NCBI GenBank assembly: GCA_029288365.1
Contig: JARIHI010000008.1
Coordinates: 1-64,000, forward strand
Source: Candidatus Saccharimonadota bacterium
Lineage (GTDB): Bacteria; Patescibacteriota; Saccharimonadia; Saccharimonadales; UBA4665
DNA: 64,000 nucleotides
Reading direction: 5' to 3'
In this document: in pieces, positions 55,495 through 63,663 of the stretch
Layout of the letters: each line of letters starts with the position of its first letter
Numbering within the stretch: the first letter of the stretch is position 1
Notes under the pieces: generated by a model
The model's database searches: none
What the model was told of the DNA's origin: nothing
The model's input: only the letters and a program-made list of their open reading frames with translations
Translations under genes and position numbers: made by a program

Positions 55495-57993
55495 ATGACA
55501 CGATATAATCCAAAAGAAATCGAGCCAAAATGGCAACGGATTTGGGATGAAACAAATGTTTATACTGCAAACTTGCAAAGTGACAAACCCAAATACATCG
55601 CTATGAGCATGTTTAACTACCCCAGCGGAGCAGGTATTCATATTGGCCATGCTATGAATTACACTATTAGCGATGTAAAGGCGCGCTTCAAGCGGCAACA
55701 GGGGTACGAAAGTTACCACCCGGTGGGGTGGGATGCTTTTGGATTACCGGCTGAAAATTATGCTATCAAGGCAGGAGTGTCTCCCCAAGAAAGCATGGCT
55801 ACGATTATCCCAGGCTACCATAGACAATACAAAGCTATGGGTTGGAGTAATGATTGGGAAAAAGAAATCGCGACGCATGTACCCGAGTACTATAAATGGA
55901 CTCAGTGGATTTTTAGTCAGATGTACCGTAATGGTTTGGCCTACCAAGACGCACGTATGCAGTGGTGGTGCGACAAGTGTCAAACAGTGCTTGCGAACGA
56001 GCAAGTTATAGATGGCAAATGCTGGCGTCATGACGGGCCGGATGACCCTATGGTTGAGAAGAAGGAGGTCAAGCAATGGTTCTTTAAAATTACTGAATAC
56101 GCTGATGAACTTTTAGAAGCAGTTGAAGGACTTGATTGGACCGAAAGCGTCAAGCTGGCCCAGAAAAACTGGATTGGTAAAAAAAGTGGTATAGAAATCA
56201 GTTATGAAATTGATAATGCCAATCAAAAGTGTAATGTAATATGTTTTACGACTAGACCCGATACTAATTTTGGCGCGACTTTTATCGTATTGTCACCAGA
56301 ACATAGCTTGGCAGAGCACTTAGCAAATGGAGAGCTGGCAGCCAATGAAGGTTCGGATACAGATGCTATCAAAGAATATATAAGACAAGCTACCGCTAAA
56401 AGCGAGGTTGAACGTCAACAAGAGGGGCGTAAAAAAACAGGTGTCTTTACCGGCTTGTATGCGGTTAACCAACTTAACCAAAAAAGATTGCCGATCTATA
56501 TAGCAGACTTTGTACTAGCTGGATTTGGCACTGGAGCAGTAGTAGGGGTGCCAGGCCACGATTTACGAGATTTTGAATTCGCCCAAGTCTTTGACCTGCC
56601 AATTGAACGAGTAGTGATAGGTAAGGATGGCGACACTTCGGCTATTACCAAAGCTGAACAAGTTCAGGAAGAATCAGGCAAAATGATTAACTCTGAATTT
56701 TTGAATGACTTGGATATCCATGATGCAACCAAAGAAATAATGAACCACCTTGAAGCTGAAGGATGGGGTAAAAAAGTAGTAACCTATCGTATGCGCGACT
56801 GGAGCGTGAGTCGTCAACGGTATTGGGGCGCGCCTATCCCGATAGTTAATTGTGAAAAATGCGGACAAGTGTTGGTGCCAGATGAAGGGCTGCCAGTTTT
56901 GTTACCAGAGCTAGAGGATTTTAAGCCCAGTGGTGACGGGCGAAGCGCTTTAGCAAGGGCGAAAGATTGGTTAGCGGTTGATTGCCCGGAGTGTGGCGGA
57001 AAGGCCGAGCGCGAAACCGACACCCTCGATACATACATATGTAGCAGTTGGTACATGTATCGCTATTTTGATCCGCACAACCAAGAAAAAATCTTTGATA
57101 GCGAAATCGTTAAAAAATGGGAACCAATTGATTTTTACAATGGTGCTGACCATGCCACGGCTCATTTGCTATACGCTCGGTTTATAGCACGTTTTTTCAA
57201 TAAAATCGGGCTGATAAGCGAGCCGGAACCATTCAAGCAATTTCTCTTTAACGGCAAAGTTACTGCTAAAGACGGTACCATGTTCAGTAAAAGCAAAGGC
57301 AACGGGGTAGACCCGCTGGAAGTCATAGAGAGCGGCTATGGTGCCGATGCTCTGCGTACATATTTGATGTTTGCAGCTCCTTTGGAAATGTGGGCGCGCT
57401 GGGACCCCCAGGGTGTGCCTGGTACCTATCGCTTTTTGAATCGGTTGTGGAATATCATTTACGCATATACAGAAACTGAAAAAGGGGCTTCCACTCAAGA
57501 AGTTGAAGCGAGTTTATTGGCTGCCACACATAAGATGGTCAAGAAAGTCACTCGGGATATTGAAGAAAACCGTTACAACACCGCCATCGCAGCCATAATG
57601 GAGTGCTTGAACGAGTTGTATAAATTGAAAGCGAAAAGTTTTAACAAAAGTGAAACTTGGCAGCAAGCACTGGAGCGTATTGTCGCGTCTGTAGCTCCGT
57701 TTGCACCGCATATTGCTGATGAATTGTGGCTACGGCTTGGCCATAGCTCTAGCGTTCATCGTGACACCTGGCCGAAGTGGGATGAAAAATACCTAGTTTC
57801 AGATACAGTAAATATTGTAGTGCAAGTAAATGGTAAGGTACGAGCCAATATCTCGGTACCAACGGATGCAGATCAGTCAGCTGTTGAGGCTGCTGCCGAG
57901 GCTGACCCAAAAGTTCAAGAATATACGCAACAAAAAGAAGTACACAAGACCATTTATATACCCCAGAAGCTTATTAACTTCGTAGTTGGCTAA
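55495..57993 (+). CDS. leuS: Leucyl-tRNA synthetase
   Basis: 832 residues, full length. Class I signature NYPSGAGIHIGHAMNY (HIGH motif) near 40, CP1 editing domain with FTTRPDTNFGATF and GVPGHDLRDFEFA (editing Asp kept), zinc-like cysteines in CDKC and NCEKCGQVL/CPECGG, and the KMSKS loop as TMFSKSKGNG near 600. C-terminal anticodon and LeuRS-specific domains. Starts three bases after the AlaX gene, so probably the same operon. The tRNA-Leu genes lie 17-19 kb upstream. Confidence 0.98.
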   Translation: MTRYNPKEIEPKWQRIWDETNVYTANLQSDKPKYIAMSMFNYPSGAGIHIGHAMNYTISDVKARFKRQQGYESYHPVGWDAFGLPAENYAIKAGVSPQESMATIIPGYHRQYKAMGWSNDWEKEIATHVPEYYKWTQWIFSQMYRNGLAYQDARMQWWCDKCQTVLANEQVIDGKCWRHDGPDDPMVEKKEVKQWFFKITEYADELLEAVEGLDWTESVKLAQKNWIGKKSGIEISYEIDNANQKCNVICFTTRPDTNFGATFIVLSPEHSLAEHLANGELAANEGSDTDAIKEYIRQATAKSEVERQQEGRKKTGVFTGLYAVNQLNQKRLPIYIADFVLAGFGTGAVVGVPGHDLRDFEFAQVFDLPIERVVIGKDGDTSAITKAEQVQEESGKMINSEFLNDLDIHDATKEIMNHLEAEGWGKKVVTYRMRDWSVSRQRYWGAPIPIVNCEKCGQVLVPDEGLPVLLPELEDFKPSGDGRSALARAKDWLAVDCPECGGKAERETDTLDTYICSSWYMYRYFDPHNQEKIFDSEIVKKWEPIDFYNGADHATAHLLYARFIARFFNKIGLISEPEPFKQFLFNGKVTAKDGTMFSKSKGNGVDPLEVIESGYGADALRTYLMFAAPLEMWARWDPQGVPGTYRFLNRLWNIIYAYTETEKGASTQEVEASLLAATHKMVKKVTRDIEENRYNTAIAAIMECLNELYKLKAKSFNKSETWQQALERIVASVAPFAPHIADELWLRLGHSSSVHRDTWPKWDEKYLVSDTVNIVVQVNGKVRANISVPTDADQSAVEAAAEADPKVQEYTQQKEVHKTIYIPQKLINFVVG

Positions 57994-57995
57994 AA

Positions 57996-58457
57996 TTATT
58001 CGGTTTCTGTAGCGGGTTTCGCCAGTATAATCCTGCCTACATTATAGCGGTTTGCTAGGTCTCCATCGTTCCAGATTACTATTTCGGTTTCAGGACGATA
58101 GGGAGCATCTGTTTCATTGCTAACTTCATCGGCTATGCGCTGCAGCCGTGATGCTGGGTGGGATCCATCAACTCCTTTCATAGCGTCAGCAATAGTAGGA
58201 TGATCACCTACAGCAACTCTACCCAGTAGCTTATCGTTAGGACCTGGTCCTTTGTCATGTTCGGCAGTTGCATAATCTTTTGCATCCAATGGAGCACTTG
58301 GTTCGTCGGAAGAAAGTACGTTACCTATAGCTGATACGACTTTATTGCCTCCTCCAAAAAATACCACGAGACCCACTGCTGCAAGGGCTAATCCACGTCG
58401 ACGGTAAATTGTAAGTCTTCCTGGATGACGCGAGGTATCTCCACTTGCTTCACTCAT
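57996..58457 (-). CDS. Single-pass membrane protein of unknown function
   Basis: 153 residues. Short cytoplasmic N-terminus with RHPGRLTIYRRRG, one membrane helix (about 25-47, LALAAVGLVVFFGGGNKVV), then an exported acidic domain; the end LLGRVAVGDHPTIADAM ... NRYNVGRIILAKP is a plausible LysM-like or small alpha/beta domain. AAGGA lies upstream but distant. Convergent with leuS, two bases apart. No family recognised. Confidence 0.6.
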   Translation of the reverse strand: MSEASGDTSRHPGRLTIYRRRGLALAAVGLVVFFGGGNKVVSAIGNVLSSDEPSAPLDAKDYATAEHDKGPGPNDKLLGRVAVGDHPTIADAMKGVDGSHPASRLQRIADEVSNETDAPYRPETEIVIWNDGDLANRYNVGRIILAKPATETE

Positions 58458-58621
58458 GCTATCTACCGTTGTCCTTATTAACTTTTCCTTAAATTTCCGT
58501 TATGCCGACGATATCATAAGCATGAATAAAAGTCAATTTATACTTGTGGTTTTAACAAATTTTCGCTATACTAATCACTAACTTACAAACACCCATAATC
58601 AACACAATAAGGAGAATTATT

Positions 58622-58780
58622 TTGGGTAAGCCAAAAAAACGAACCAGTCCTAGACGTACCGGTACGCGCCGAAGCCACTTAGTAGTAAAGTTGGCACGTG
58701 CAGTCAATGCAAAATCACCCGTAAAAGCCTACACTACCCATAAAGAAAGCTCAAAAAAGCCGGCTGACGCTACAAAATAA
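58622..58780 (+). CDS. rpmF: 50S ribosomal protein L32, TTG start
   Basis: 52 residues with TTG start 58622, supported by AAGGAG about eight bases upstream. The start MGKPKKRTSPRRTGTRRSH matches L32 (normally MAVPKRKTSKSRR...), with basic residues throughout and a Lys/Ala/Thr tail. Cysteines of the zinc-type L32 are absent. A TATACT box lies at 58566-58571. nusB follows 43 bases downstream with its own TATACT at 58783-58788. Confidence 0.85.
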   Translation: MGKPKKRTSPRRTGTRRSHLVVKLARAVNAKSPVKAYTTHKESSKKPADATK

Positions 58781-58823
58781 GCTATACTACGTAGAGTTAC
58801 CACTAAACGGAATTTTTAACAAT

Positions 58824-59309
58824 ATGGCATCGAATCGTCACCTTGGCCGCATTATCGCTTTGCAGACATTGTACGAGCATGATTTTCGTTTGGCTGCCGA
58901 AGACAAAAGCTTCAAGCTTGCTGAAGTTTTAGAGCGGAACATCAAACGGTATAAAGACATGGTTGAGGACACACCGTTTGTCAAGCGTCTAGTCAACGGA
59001 GTTATCAAACATCAAAAAGAACTAGATGAAACACTCCAGCCTATTGCGCCGGAGTGGCCTATTGATCAAATTTCTCGTATGGATCGCGTAGTACTGCGTA
59101 TAGGCTTGTATGAGCTGAAATATGAACCGGAGACACCTCCAAAGGTAACAATTAACGAAGCAGTTGAGCTGGCAAAAGCATTTGGCGGTGATAATTCATC
59201 AAAGTTTATCAACGGCGTGCTTGGCACTGCCTATCGACAACTCAACGGTATTACAGAAGAAAAAGCTTTGGACGAAACGTCTGAGCCTGTGAAAGCAAAG
59301 GAGGCGTAG
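58824..59309 (+). CDS. nusB: Transcription antitermination factor NusB
   Basis: 161 residues. NusB helical fold: RHLGRIIALQTLYEHDFR at the N-terminus, LVNGVIKHQKELDETL, IDQISRMDRVVLRIGLYEL and PKVTINEAVELAKAFGGDNSSKFINGVLG at the end, all conserved. Acts with NusE in rRNA antitermination. A C-terminal extension of about 20 residues is variable. Followed in 8 bases by the nudix gene. Confidence 0.96.
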   Translation: MASNRHLGRIIALQTLYEHDFRLAAEDKSFKLAEVLERNIKRYKDMVEDTPFVKRLVNGVIKHQKELDETLQPIAPEWPIDQISRMDRVVLRIGLYELKYEPETPPKVTINEAVELAKAFGGDNSSKFINGVLGTAYRQLNGITEEKALDETSEPVKAKEA

Positions 59310-59317
59310 TATCGCCC

Positions 59318-59818
59318 ATGAAACGGCCCAAACCTATTCAGGGATTTAAGAAATTTTTGCCTAAGCGCCGTCCGCCGATAGAGGAAGTGGTGAAAGAAAC
59401 TACTTCCGGGGGCATTGTATTTCGTCGTAATCCAAAGACTAAAAAATTAGAAATATTGCTTATTCAAGATGCCAAAAATCGATGGACAGTGCCCAAGGGT
59501 CACGTGGAGGAGGGCGAAGAACCCCGTCAAACAGCTGAGCGGGAAATTCGTGAAGAAACAGGCTTGCAAGAAATGAAAGTCATGAATTGGCTTGGGAAGG
59601 TTAATTTCCGATATCGTCGTACACACACTTTAGTGTTGATGACCATGCATATTTACCTTGTTCAAGGCTTGGGAGACACTGATAAGCTTACACCTGAAGA
59701 TTGGCTGACGGATATAAAGTGGCTTGAAGCGACTGATGCTGTCGATAAAATCGCTTACGAAGATATTGGAAAGTTAATCCTCTTGGGTATGAAAAAGATT
59801 AGGAAAACAGGACTGTAA
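59318..59818 (+). CDS. NUDIX hydrolase
   Basis: 166 residues. Nudix box from Gly61 to Leu83 with the full GX5EX7REUXEEXGU pattern (GHVEEGEEPRQTAER, EIREETGL). Before it, TTSGGIVFRRNPKTKKLEIL and DAKNRWTVPKG; after it WLGKVNFRYRRTHTLVLMTM. The layout resembles diadenosine tetraphosphate or RppH-like hydrolases, but the substrate is unproven. Lies between nusB and rnc in a run of RNA-metabolism genes, which fits a role in mRNA 5'-end removal or nucleotide clean-up. Confidence 0.9.
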   Translation: MKRPKPIQGFKKFLPKRRPPIEEVVKETTSGGIVFRRNPKTKKLEILLIQDAKNRWTVPKGHVEEGEEPRQTAEREIREETGLQEMKVMNWLGKVNFRYRRTHTLVLMTMHIYLVQGLGDTDKLTPEDWLTDIKWLEATDAVDKIAYEDIGKLILLGMKKIRKTGL

Positions 59819-59842
59819 ATATATAAATAACAGATACAGACT

Positions 59843-60550
59843 ATGCAGGACTTCAGTACATACAATCAATTTGCAGAAGAAAAACTCGGAGTAACCTTTA
59901 AAGACATTACTTTACTCGTTACAGCGTTTACCCACCGATCTTACTTAAATGAGCACAAGAAAAGTGTCAAAGAACATAATGAACGTTTAGAATTTTTGGG
60001 TGATGCTGTCTTGGAGCTAGTAGTTACTGAGTACCTCTACCTTAATCACAGTGAACCTGAAGGTATCTTAACTAACTGGCGCAGCGCGTTGGTGCGAACT
60101 GAAAGCATTAGCGCCGCGGCAGCTAAGTTTGAGTTTGAGCCACTGCTTCGCCTGAGTCGCGGCGAAAAGCAAGGTACGCCGCGTGCACGTGCACAAATAC
60201 TAGCAAATAGTTACGAAGCTGTAGTAGGTGCTTTATATCTAGATCAAGGCTATGAAGCCGCAAAACAGTTTATAGAAAAAAGCGTACTAAGTACCTTTGC
60301 AACTATTTTGGAAACTGGCTCTTGGATGGATCCTAAGTCACATCTGCAAGAAGCTGTACAGAGTAAAGAAGGTTTTACGCCGGTATATAGGGTACTTGAT
60401 GAACAAGGCCCTGACCATGAAAAAATCTTTCGGGTAGGAGTATTCGTAGACAACAAGCTTATTGGCGAAGGGGTGGGACCGAGCAAACAAGCCGGCCAAC
60501 AGCAAGCAGCCGAAGTCGCTCTCAAAAAATACAAATTAACCAAACGGTGA
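59843..60550 (+). CDS. rnc: Ribonuclease III
   Basis: 235 residues. Catalytic domain with signature ERLEFLGDAVLE (47-58), and second acidic site in ANSYEAVVGALYLDQGYEAA; C-terminal double-stranded RNA-binding domain (about 160-235, DPKSHLQEAVQSKEG; VGVFVDNKLIGEGVGPSKQAGQQQAAEVALK). Processes rRNA precursors and structured RNAs. Sits between nudix and rpsP. Confidence 0.97.
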   Translation: MQDFSTYNQFAEEKLGVTFKDITLLVTAFTHRSYLNEHKKSVKEHNERLEFLGDAVLELVVTEYLYLNHSEPEGILTNWRSALVRTESISAAAAKFEFEPLLRLSRGEKQGTPRARAQILANSYEAVVGALYLDQGYEAAKQFIEKSVLSTFATILETGSWMDPKSHLQEAVQSKEGFTPVYRVLDEQGPDHEKIFRVGVFVDNKLIGEGVGPSKQAGQQQAAEVALKKYKLTKR

Positions 60551-60637
60551 GTTACTTGACAACAGAGGCGATTATCTGTAGAATTATGAGTAACTTGTAT
60601 TTAGTAACATCTAACTGAAAGTGAGTTTTAAGAAAAC

Positions 60638-61054
60638 ATGTTAGCTATTCGTATGCAACGGACTGGTCGCAAGGGCCACGCAATGTTTCGCGTGGTAGTA
60701 CAGGAATCGCGGCTAACACCTACAAGCGGTAAGGTAGTCGCTTTGTTGGGCAGCTATGATCCACACACCAAAAAAGCTGTCATTACCAAAGACAAAGCTG
60801 AATTTTATTTAAAAAACGGTGCCCAGCCATCTGATAGGGCTGCACGCATTTTGCAAGCCGAAGGTGTGACAATGCCAGTATGGTTTACGAAGGCCGACGA
60901 GAAGAAACGAACGACCCGCTATCCTGAAAAACTCCGAAGAAACCAGCCAGAACAACCCAAGACAGAAGACGCCCCGGTTGCAGGAATAGAAGAAGCGCCA
61001 GTACAGGAAGCAGTAGACACACCTGAAGCAGAAGAAGTAAAGGCTGACGCTTAA
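60638..61054 (+). CDS. rpsP: 30S ribosomal protein S16
   Basis: 138 residues. Core MLAIRMQRTGRKGHAMFRVVVQES, KVVALLGSYDPHTKK and AEFYLKNGAQPSDRAARIL is the S16 fold; a long acidic tail (about 100-138, many Glu, Pro, Ala) extends beyond the usual 80-90 residues, as in many CPR S16 proteins. Heads the rpsP-khpA block, which usually leads on to rimM-trmD. Here rimM is absent and trmD is displaced. Confidence 0.97.
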   Translation: MLAIRMQRTGRKGHAMFRVVVQESRLTPTSGKVVALLGSYDPHTKKAVITKDKAEFYLKNGAQPSDRAARILQAEGVTMPVWFTKADEKKRTTRYPEKLRRNQPEQPKTEDAPVAGIEEAPVQEAVDTPEAEEVKADA

Positions 61055-61135
61055 ATCCATCTGTTGCAGTAGCATATCCTACACGGGCCATTGCTTGCTT
61101 TGCTATAATAAAAAGGTTATGTAAGGAGGAACGAC

Positions 61136-61540
61136 ATGAGCAGTAGTATTGACCAGCAGTTTGTTGAATATATTGTTAAGTCGCTTGTTGGTAACCCCGA
61201 CGCAGTGCAGATTGAACGACGTATTGATGAAAAAGGTGTTTTGCTAGAACTGACAGTTGACCCTGAAGACCTAGGAAGGGTTATCGGTAAACGTGGTGCG
61301 ACTGCACAGAGTCTGCGCACATTGCTTAGGGCTTTGGGTACTAAGAACGACGCTCGTTATAACCTAAAGATCGTGGACGTAAGTGGCGGTCAATACACAC
61401 CAAGTAGCACAAACGATAAAAGCCAAGCCGCGGACGATGATGATTCAGCTAACGACAGTGAAGAAAATCAAGAAAGTGAATCAAGTATGGCGTCGAAAAC
61501 ACGTCAAGAGCTTGCAGAACTCGATGACCTTGATGTATAG
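61136..61540 (+). CDS. khpA: KH-domain RNA-binding protein KhpA (YlqC)
   Basis: 134 residues. KH domain (about 5-80) with VEYIVKSLVGNPDAVQIERR, VDPEDLGRVIGKRGATAQSL (GXXG loop GKRG) and LRTLLRALG, then an acidic low-complexity tail (DDDDSANDSEENQESES). Strong AAGGAGG ribosome site. Partner of S16 in this conserved operon; binds RNA, probably with KhpB/Jag. Followed by a set of hairpins. Confidence 0.94.
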   Translation: MSSSIDQQFVEYIVKSLVGNPDAVQIERRIDEKGVLLELTVDPEDLGRVIGKRGATAQSLRTLLRALGTKNDARYNLKIVDVSGGQYTPSSTNDKSQAADDDDSANDSEENQESESSMASKTRQELAELDDLDV

Positions 61541-61589
61541 TAGTTGCTAGTCGACTGATTTGCGACGGAAATTAAAACAAACACCTATA

Positions 61590-61633
61590 AAAGCTCATTG
61601 CGAGCCAATTTGATTTATCAGATTGGGAGCTTT
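61590..61633 (+). other. Strong intergenic hairpin
   Basis: Outer stem AAAGCTC (61590-61596)/GAGCTTT (61627-61633) and inner stem CCAATTTGA (61605-61613)/TCAGATTGG (61618-61626) with a TTTA loop. The first of three hairpins in a row after khpA. Lacks a T tract, so it could be an RNA structure rather than a terminator. Confidence 0.55.
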
Positions 61634-61639
61634 ATGTGA

Positions 61640-61670
61640 AAAGGCCTTATGCGTTACGCATAAGGCCTTT
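61640..61670 (+). terminator. Rho-independent terminator after khpA
   Basis: Perfect 14-bp stem: AAAGGCCTTATGCG (61640-61653) and CGCATAAGGCCTTT (61657-61670), with GTGGTTTTTT after it. Confidence 0.85.
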
Positions 61671-61702
61671 GTGGTTTTTTGTATATCCGCTGTCGGTAAC
61701 TT

Positions 61703-61736
61703 AAAAAACCTTGCGTATTTTTGCGCAAGGTTTTTT
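61703..61736. terminator. Bidirectional terminator
   Basis: 13-bp stem AAAAAACCTTGCG (61703-61715) with CGCAAGGTTTTTT (61724-61736). A-rich on one side and T-rich on the other, so it can end transcription both from khpA and from the minus-strand gene at 61738-61959. Confidence 0.88.
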
Positions 61737-61737
61737 G

Positions 61738-61959
61738 CTAGCTCCTCGTTCTACTTATTCGGTGAGGCGCACGCATGGCTTGCATGGTTTGCCTAACTAT
61801 ACCGAGATCAATTTCTCCTGGCTTTCGCTGAGATTCTTGTGATCCACGCCTATCTATTACGGTAAACGTTTGTGGTGGCAAGAAATGCTCTTCTGGCGGT
61901 TGTGGTGGCTGGTCAGCCTCAAGGTGATCCGGAGAGCTAGGAGGGCCTAATTCTCCCAT
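61738..61959 (-). CDS. Small proline-rich protein of unknown function
   Basis: 73 residues. Supported by GGGAGGA about nine bases before the ATG on the minus strand and by a terminator right after its stop. Rich in Pro, Glu and Gln in the first half (GPPSSPDHLEADQPPQPPEEHFLPP), then basic (RISRTRS end). No domain recognised. Confidence 0.5.
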   Translation of the reverse strand: MGELGPPSSPDHLEADQPPQPPEEHFLPPQTFTVIDRRGSQESQRKPGEIDLGIVRQTMQAMRAPHRISRTRS

Positions 61960-62296
61960 ATATTAATTTCCTCCCAAAGATTAATTATAACATAAAATTA
62001 CCCCTCCTGTGTAATATTCTTTACAGACAAGCCAGACGCTCAAGTAAATTTAGATTAAAGAGCAGCGATGAGTAAAAACAGATATTGATTTATAATAATA
62101 ATTATGTTAAAATAGGATAGTTTTGTTGAGGTTAAATAAATCTCCAAAGCAATTTAACAAGCAGACACATTGCATACGAAATGAGGAATAAGCACGGGAC
62201 TAGGTTCTATGTTTTTCCCTCATTTTGTGTGATATACGAAAACACACGCTAGCTAATGCTAGGGCATAAGTGGCCACTGAGGAGAGAGGAATTACC
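61960..62296. other. AT-rich intergenic spacer before the GC-rich gene
   Basis: 337 bases without a gene. Contains possible -10 boxes (TATAAT at 62091-62096, TAAAAT at 62108-62113), an imperfect AAATGAGG/CCTCATTT repeat and a GTGTG/CACAC hairpin near 62227-62247. Its 3' end carries the strong ribosome site of the next gene. I see no coding frame or known RNA. Confidence 0.5.
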
Positions 62297-62776
62297 ATGA
62301 CGCAGGACACGCTCATCGTCGCGGAGACGGAGATCGTCAACCCGCACGGCAAGGTCGTGCTGAAGCTGGACTACGACGGCGACGCGCTCGATCAGGAAGC
62401 CCTCCAGGCCATCCTCGACGACGTCTCGCCGGCGAGCCTCAAGCACTTCCTCTGCGCCGTCGCGCACGAGTGCGACGAGTGCGACGAGTTCACCACCGAG
62501 CCCCTGTCGCTGACGTTCTCACTCGGCGAGAACAAGGTGACCCTCGAGGTCACGCTCACCATGAACCGCAAGGTCCCGCAGGAGCTCCTGCACCTCATCG
62601 TCGCGGAGCTCGTCTTCCCCGACATCGTCAGGACCGCGATCGCGAAGAAGCGCGTCGACGTCGAGAACGAGACCGGCATCTCGGCCTCCAAGGCCAACTC
62701 GCCGCGCAGCGTGAGCGTCATCGAGGTGATCGCGATGGGCGGCCCCATCGGTGGCATGATGGGTTTCCGCCTCTAG
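62297..62776 (+). CDS. GC-rich foreign-looking gene, protein of unknown function
   Basis: 159 residues from ATG 62297, backed by GAGGAGAGAGGA upstream; GTG 62270 gives a longer, less likely form. About two thirds G+C (40 of 60 bases in 62341-62400), almost every codon ends in G or C, unlike the rest of the window. Acidic N-terminal domain (ETEIVNPHGKVVLKLDYDGD), HECDECDEFTTEPLSL with two cysteines, and C-terminal VSVIEVIAMGGPIGGMMGFRL. No catalytic motif recognised. Lies inside the normally compact rpsP-khpA-trmD block. Horizontal gain or an assembly join are both possible. Confidence 0.7.
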   Translation: MTQDTLIVAETEIVNPHGKVVLKLDYDGDALDQEALQAILDDVSPASLKHFLCAVAHECDECDEFTTEPLSLTFSLGENKVTLEVTLTMNRKVPQELLHLIVAELVFPDIVRTAIAKKRVDVENETGISASKANSPRSVSVIEVIAMGGPIGGMMGFRL

Positions 62777-62809
62777 GAAACGCAGTCAGTACTGACGGCG
62801 ATTTCCTAG
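62773..62809 (+). terminator. Long hairpin at the end of the GC-rich gene
   Basis: CTAGGAAA (62773-62780) with TTTCCTAG (62802-62809), CGC with GCG inside, and a central palindrome GTCAGTACTGAC (62785-62796). The stop codon TAG is within the left arm. No T tract follows. It could be a terminator or a cassette boundary. Confidence 0.6.
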
Positions 62810-62981
62810 TCTCACACGGGAACGGCAGGCAGACATGAATACATGTTTGAGATCCCACCGTTTCTGGTGTGTTTTCCTTTCGTGTATTGATGTCTGCTTG
62901 TTGTTTCCGCTCCAGAATTGTGTAATTCTGCTGACGAGCCCTAAAAGGGCGAAAGCGAAACTGATAAACTTATATGTAGCT

Positions 62982-63632
62982 ATGAAAATCCAGATTATTA
63001 CATTATTTCCTGAAATGTTTGACGGTGTGCTTGGTAGTTCTATGCTTTGGAAAGCCCAAAAAGAAGGGTTTGTAGAATACAAGTATATAAACTTGCGTGA
63101 TTTTGGGCTAGGGCCACGTAAACAGGTAGATGACACACCGTATGGCGGAGGTGACGGTATGCTGCTGCGTATTGAGCCACTAGTTGCGGCAATAGAAAAG
63201 GCTAAAGAAAACGATCCGTCGGCTACAGTATTTTTACCAACTCCTCGCGGTAAACTGTATAAGCAATCTGACGCTAAACGACTAGCAGAAATTAAGAGAG
63301 GGATGATTATTATTTGTCCCCGGTATGAAGGTTATGACGAACGTATAACTCGGTGGGTGGACGAACAGTTCTGTATCGGAAACTACGTGCTTACAGGGGG
63401 CGAAATTCCGACCATGGTCCTTATCGACAGTGTAGTCCGTCTACTGCCAGGAGTATTAGGTGGTGAAACTAGTACAGAAATAGAATCATTTCAAAAAGAT
63501 GACACAACCATTGAATTTCCTCAGTACACGCGCCCTGAGAAATTTAGAGACCTAGAAGTGCCAAAAGTACTACTCAGTGGCCACCATGCTGAAATAGCTA
63601 AATGGCGCCATCGGATGTCAAATAATTCATAG
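62982..63632 (+). CDS. trmD: tRNA (guanine-37-N1) methyltransferase TrmD
   Basis: 216 residues from ATG 62982 (MKIQIITLFPEMFDGVLGSS, the standard TrmD start); the longer frame from 62835 adds a hydrophobic stretch with no counterpart in the family. SPOUT knot motifs: DDTPYGGGDGMLLRIEP, FLPTPRGKLYKQ, IIICPRYEGYDERI, EQFCIGNYVLTGGEIP. Makes m1G37 and prevents frameshifting. Shorter than E. coli (about 255) at the C-terminus, ending PKVLLSGHHAEIAKWRHRMS. Usually co-transcribed with rpsP; here separated from it by about 1.9 kb. Confidence 0.97.
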   Translation: MKIQIITLFPEMFDGVLGSSMLWKAQKEGFVEYKYINLRDFGLGPRKQVDDTPYGGGDGMLLRIEPLVAAIEKAKENDPSATVFLPTPRGKLYKQSDAKRLAEIKRGMIIICPRYEGYDERITRWVDEQFCIGNYVLTGGEIPTMVLIDSVVRLLPGVLGGETSTEIESFQKDDTTIEFPQYTRPEKFRDLEVPKVLLSGHHAEIAKWRHRMSNNS

Positions 63633-63663
63633 CGATCTGTAGCTGGAGACTTACAGTAGAATC

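Noticed and set aside
62470-62838. 122-codon arginine-rich frame inside the GC-rich gene
   Set aside because: An out-of-frame shadow typical of GC-rich DNA; the frame at 62297-62776 has the ribosome site and balanced composition.
62835-62981. N-terminal extension of TrmD
   Set aside because: The frame is open, but the peptide is not like TrmD and MKIQIITLFPEMF at 62982 is the conserved start.
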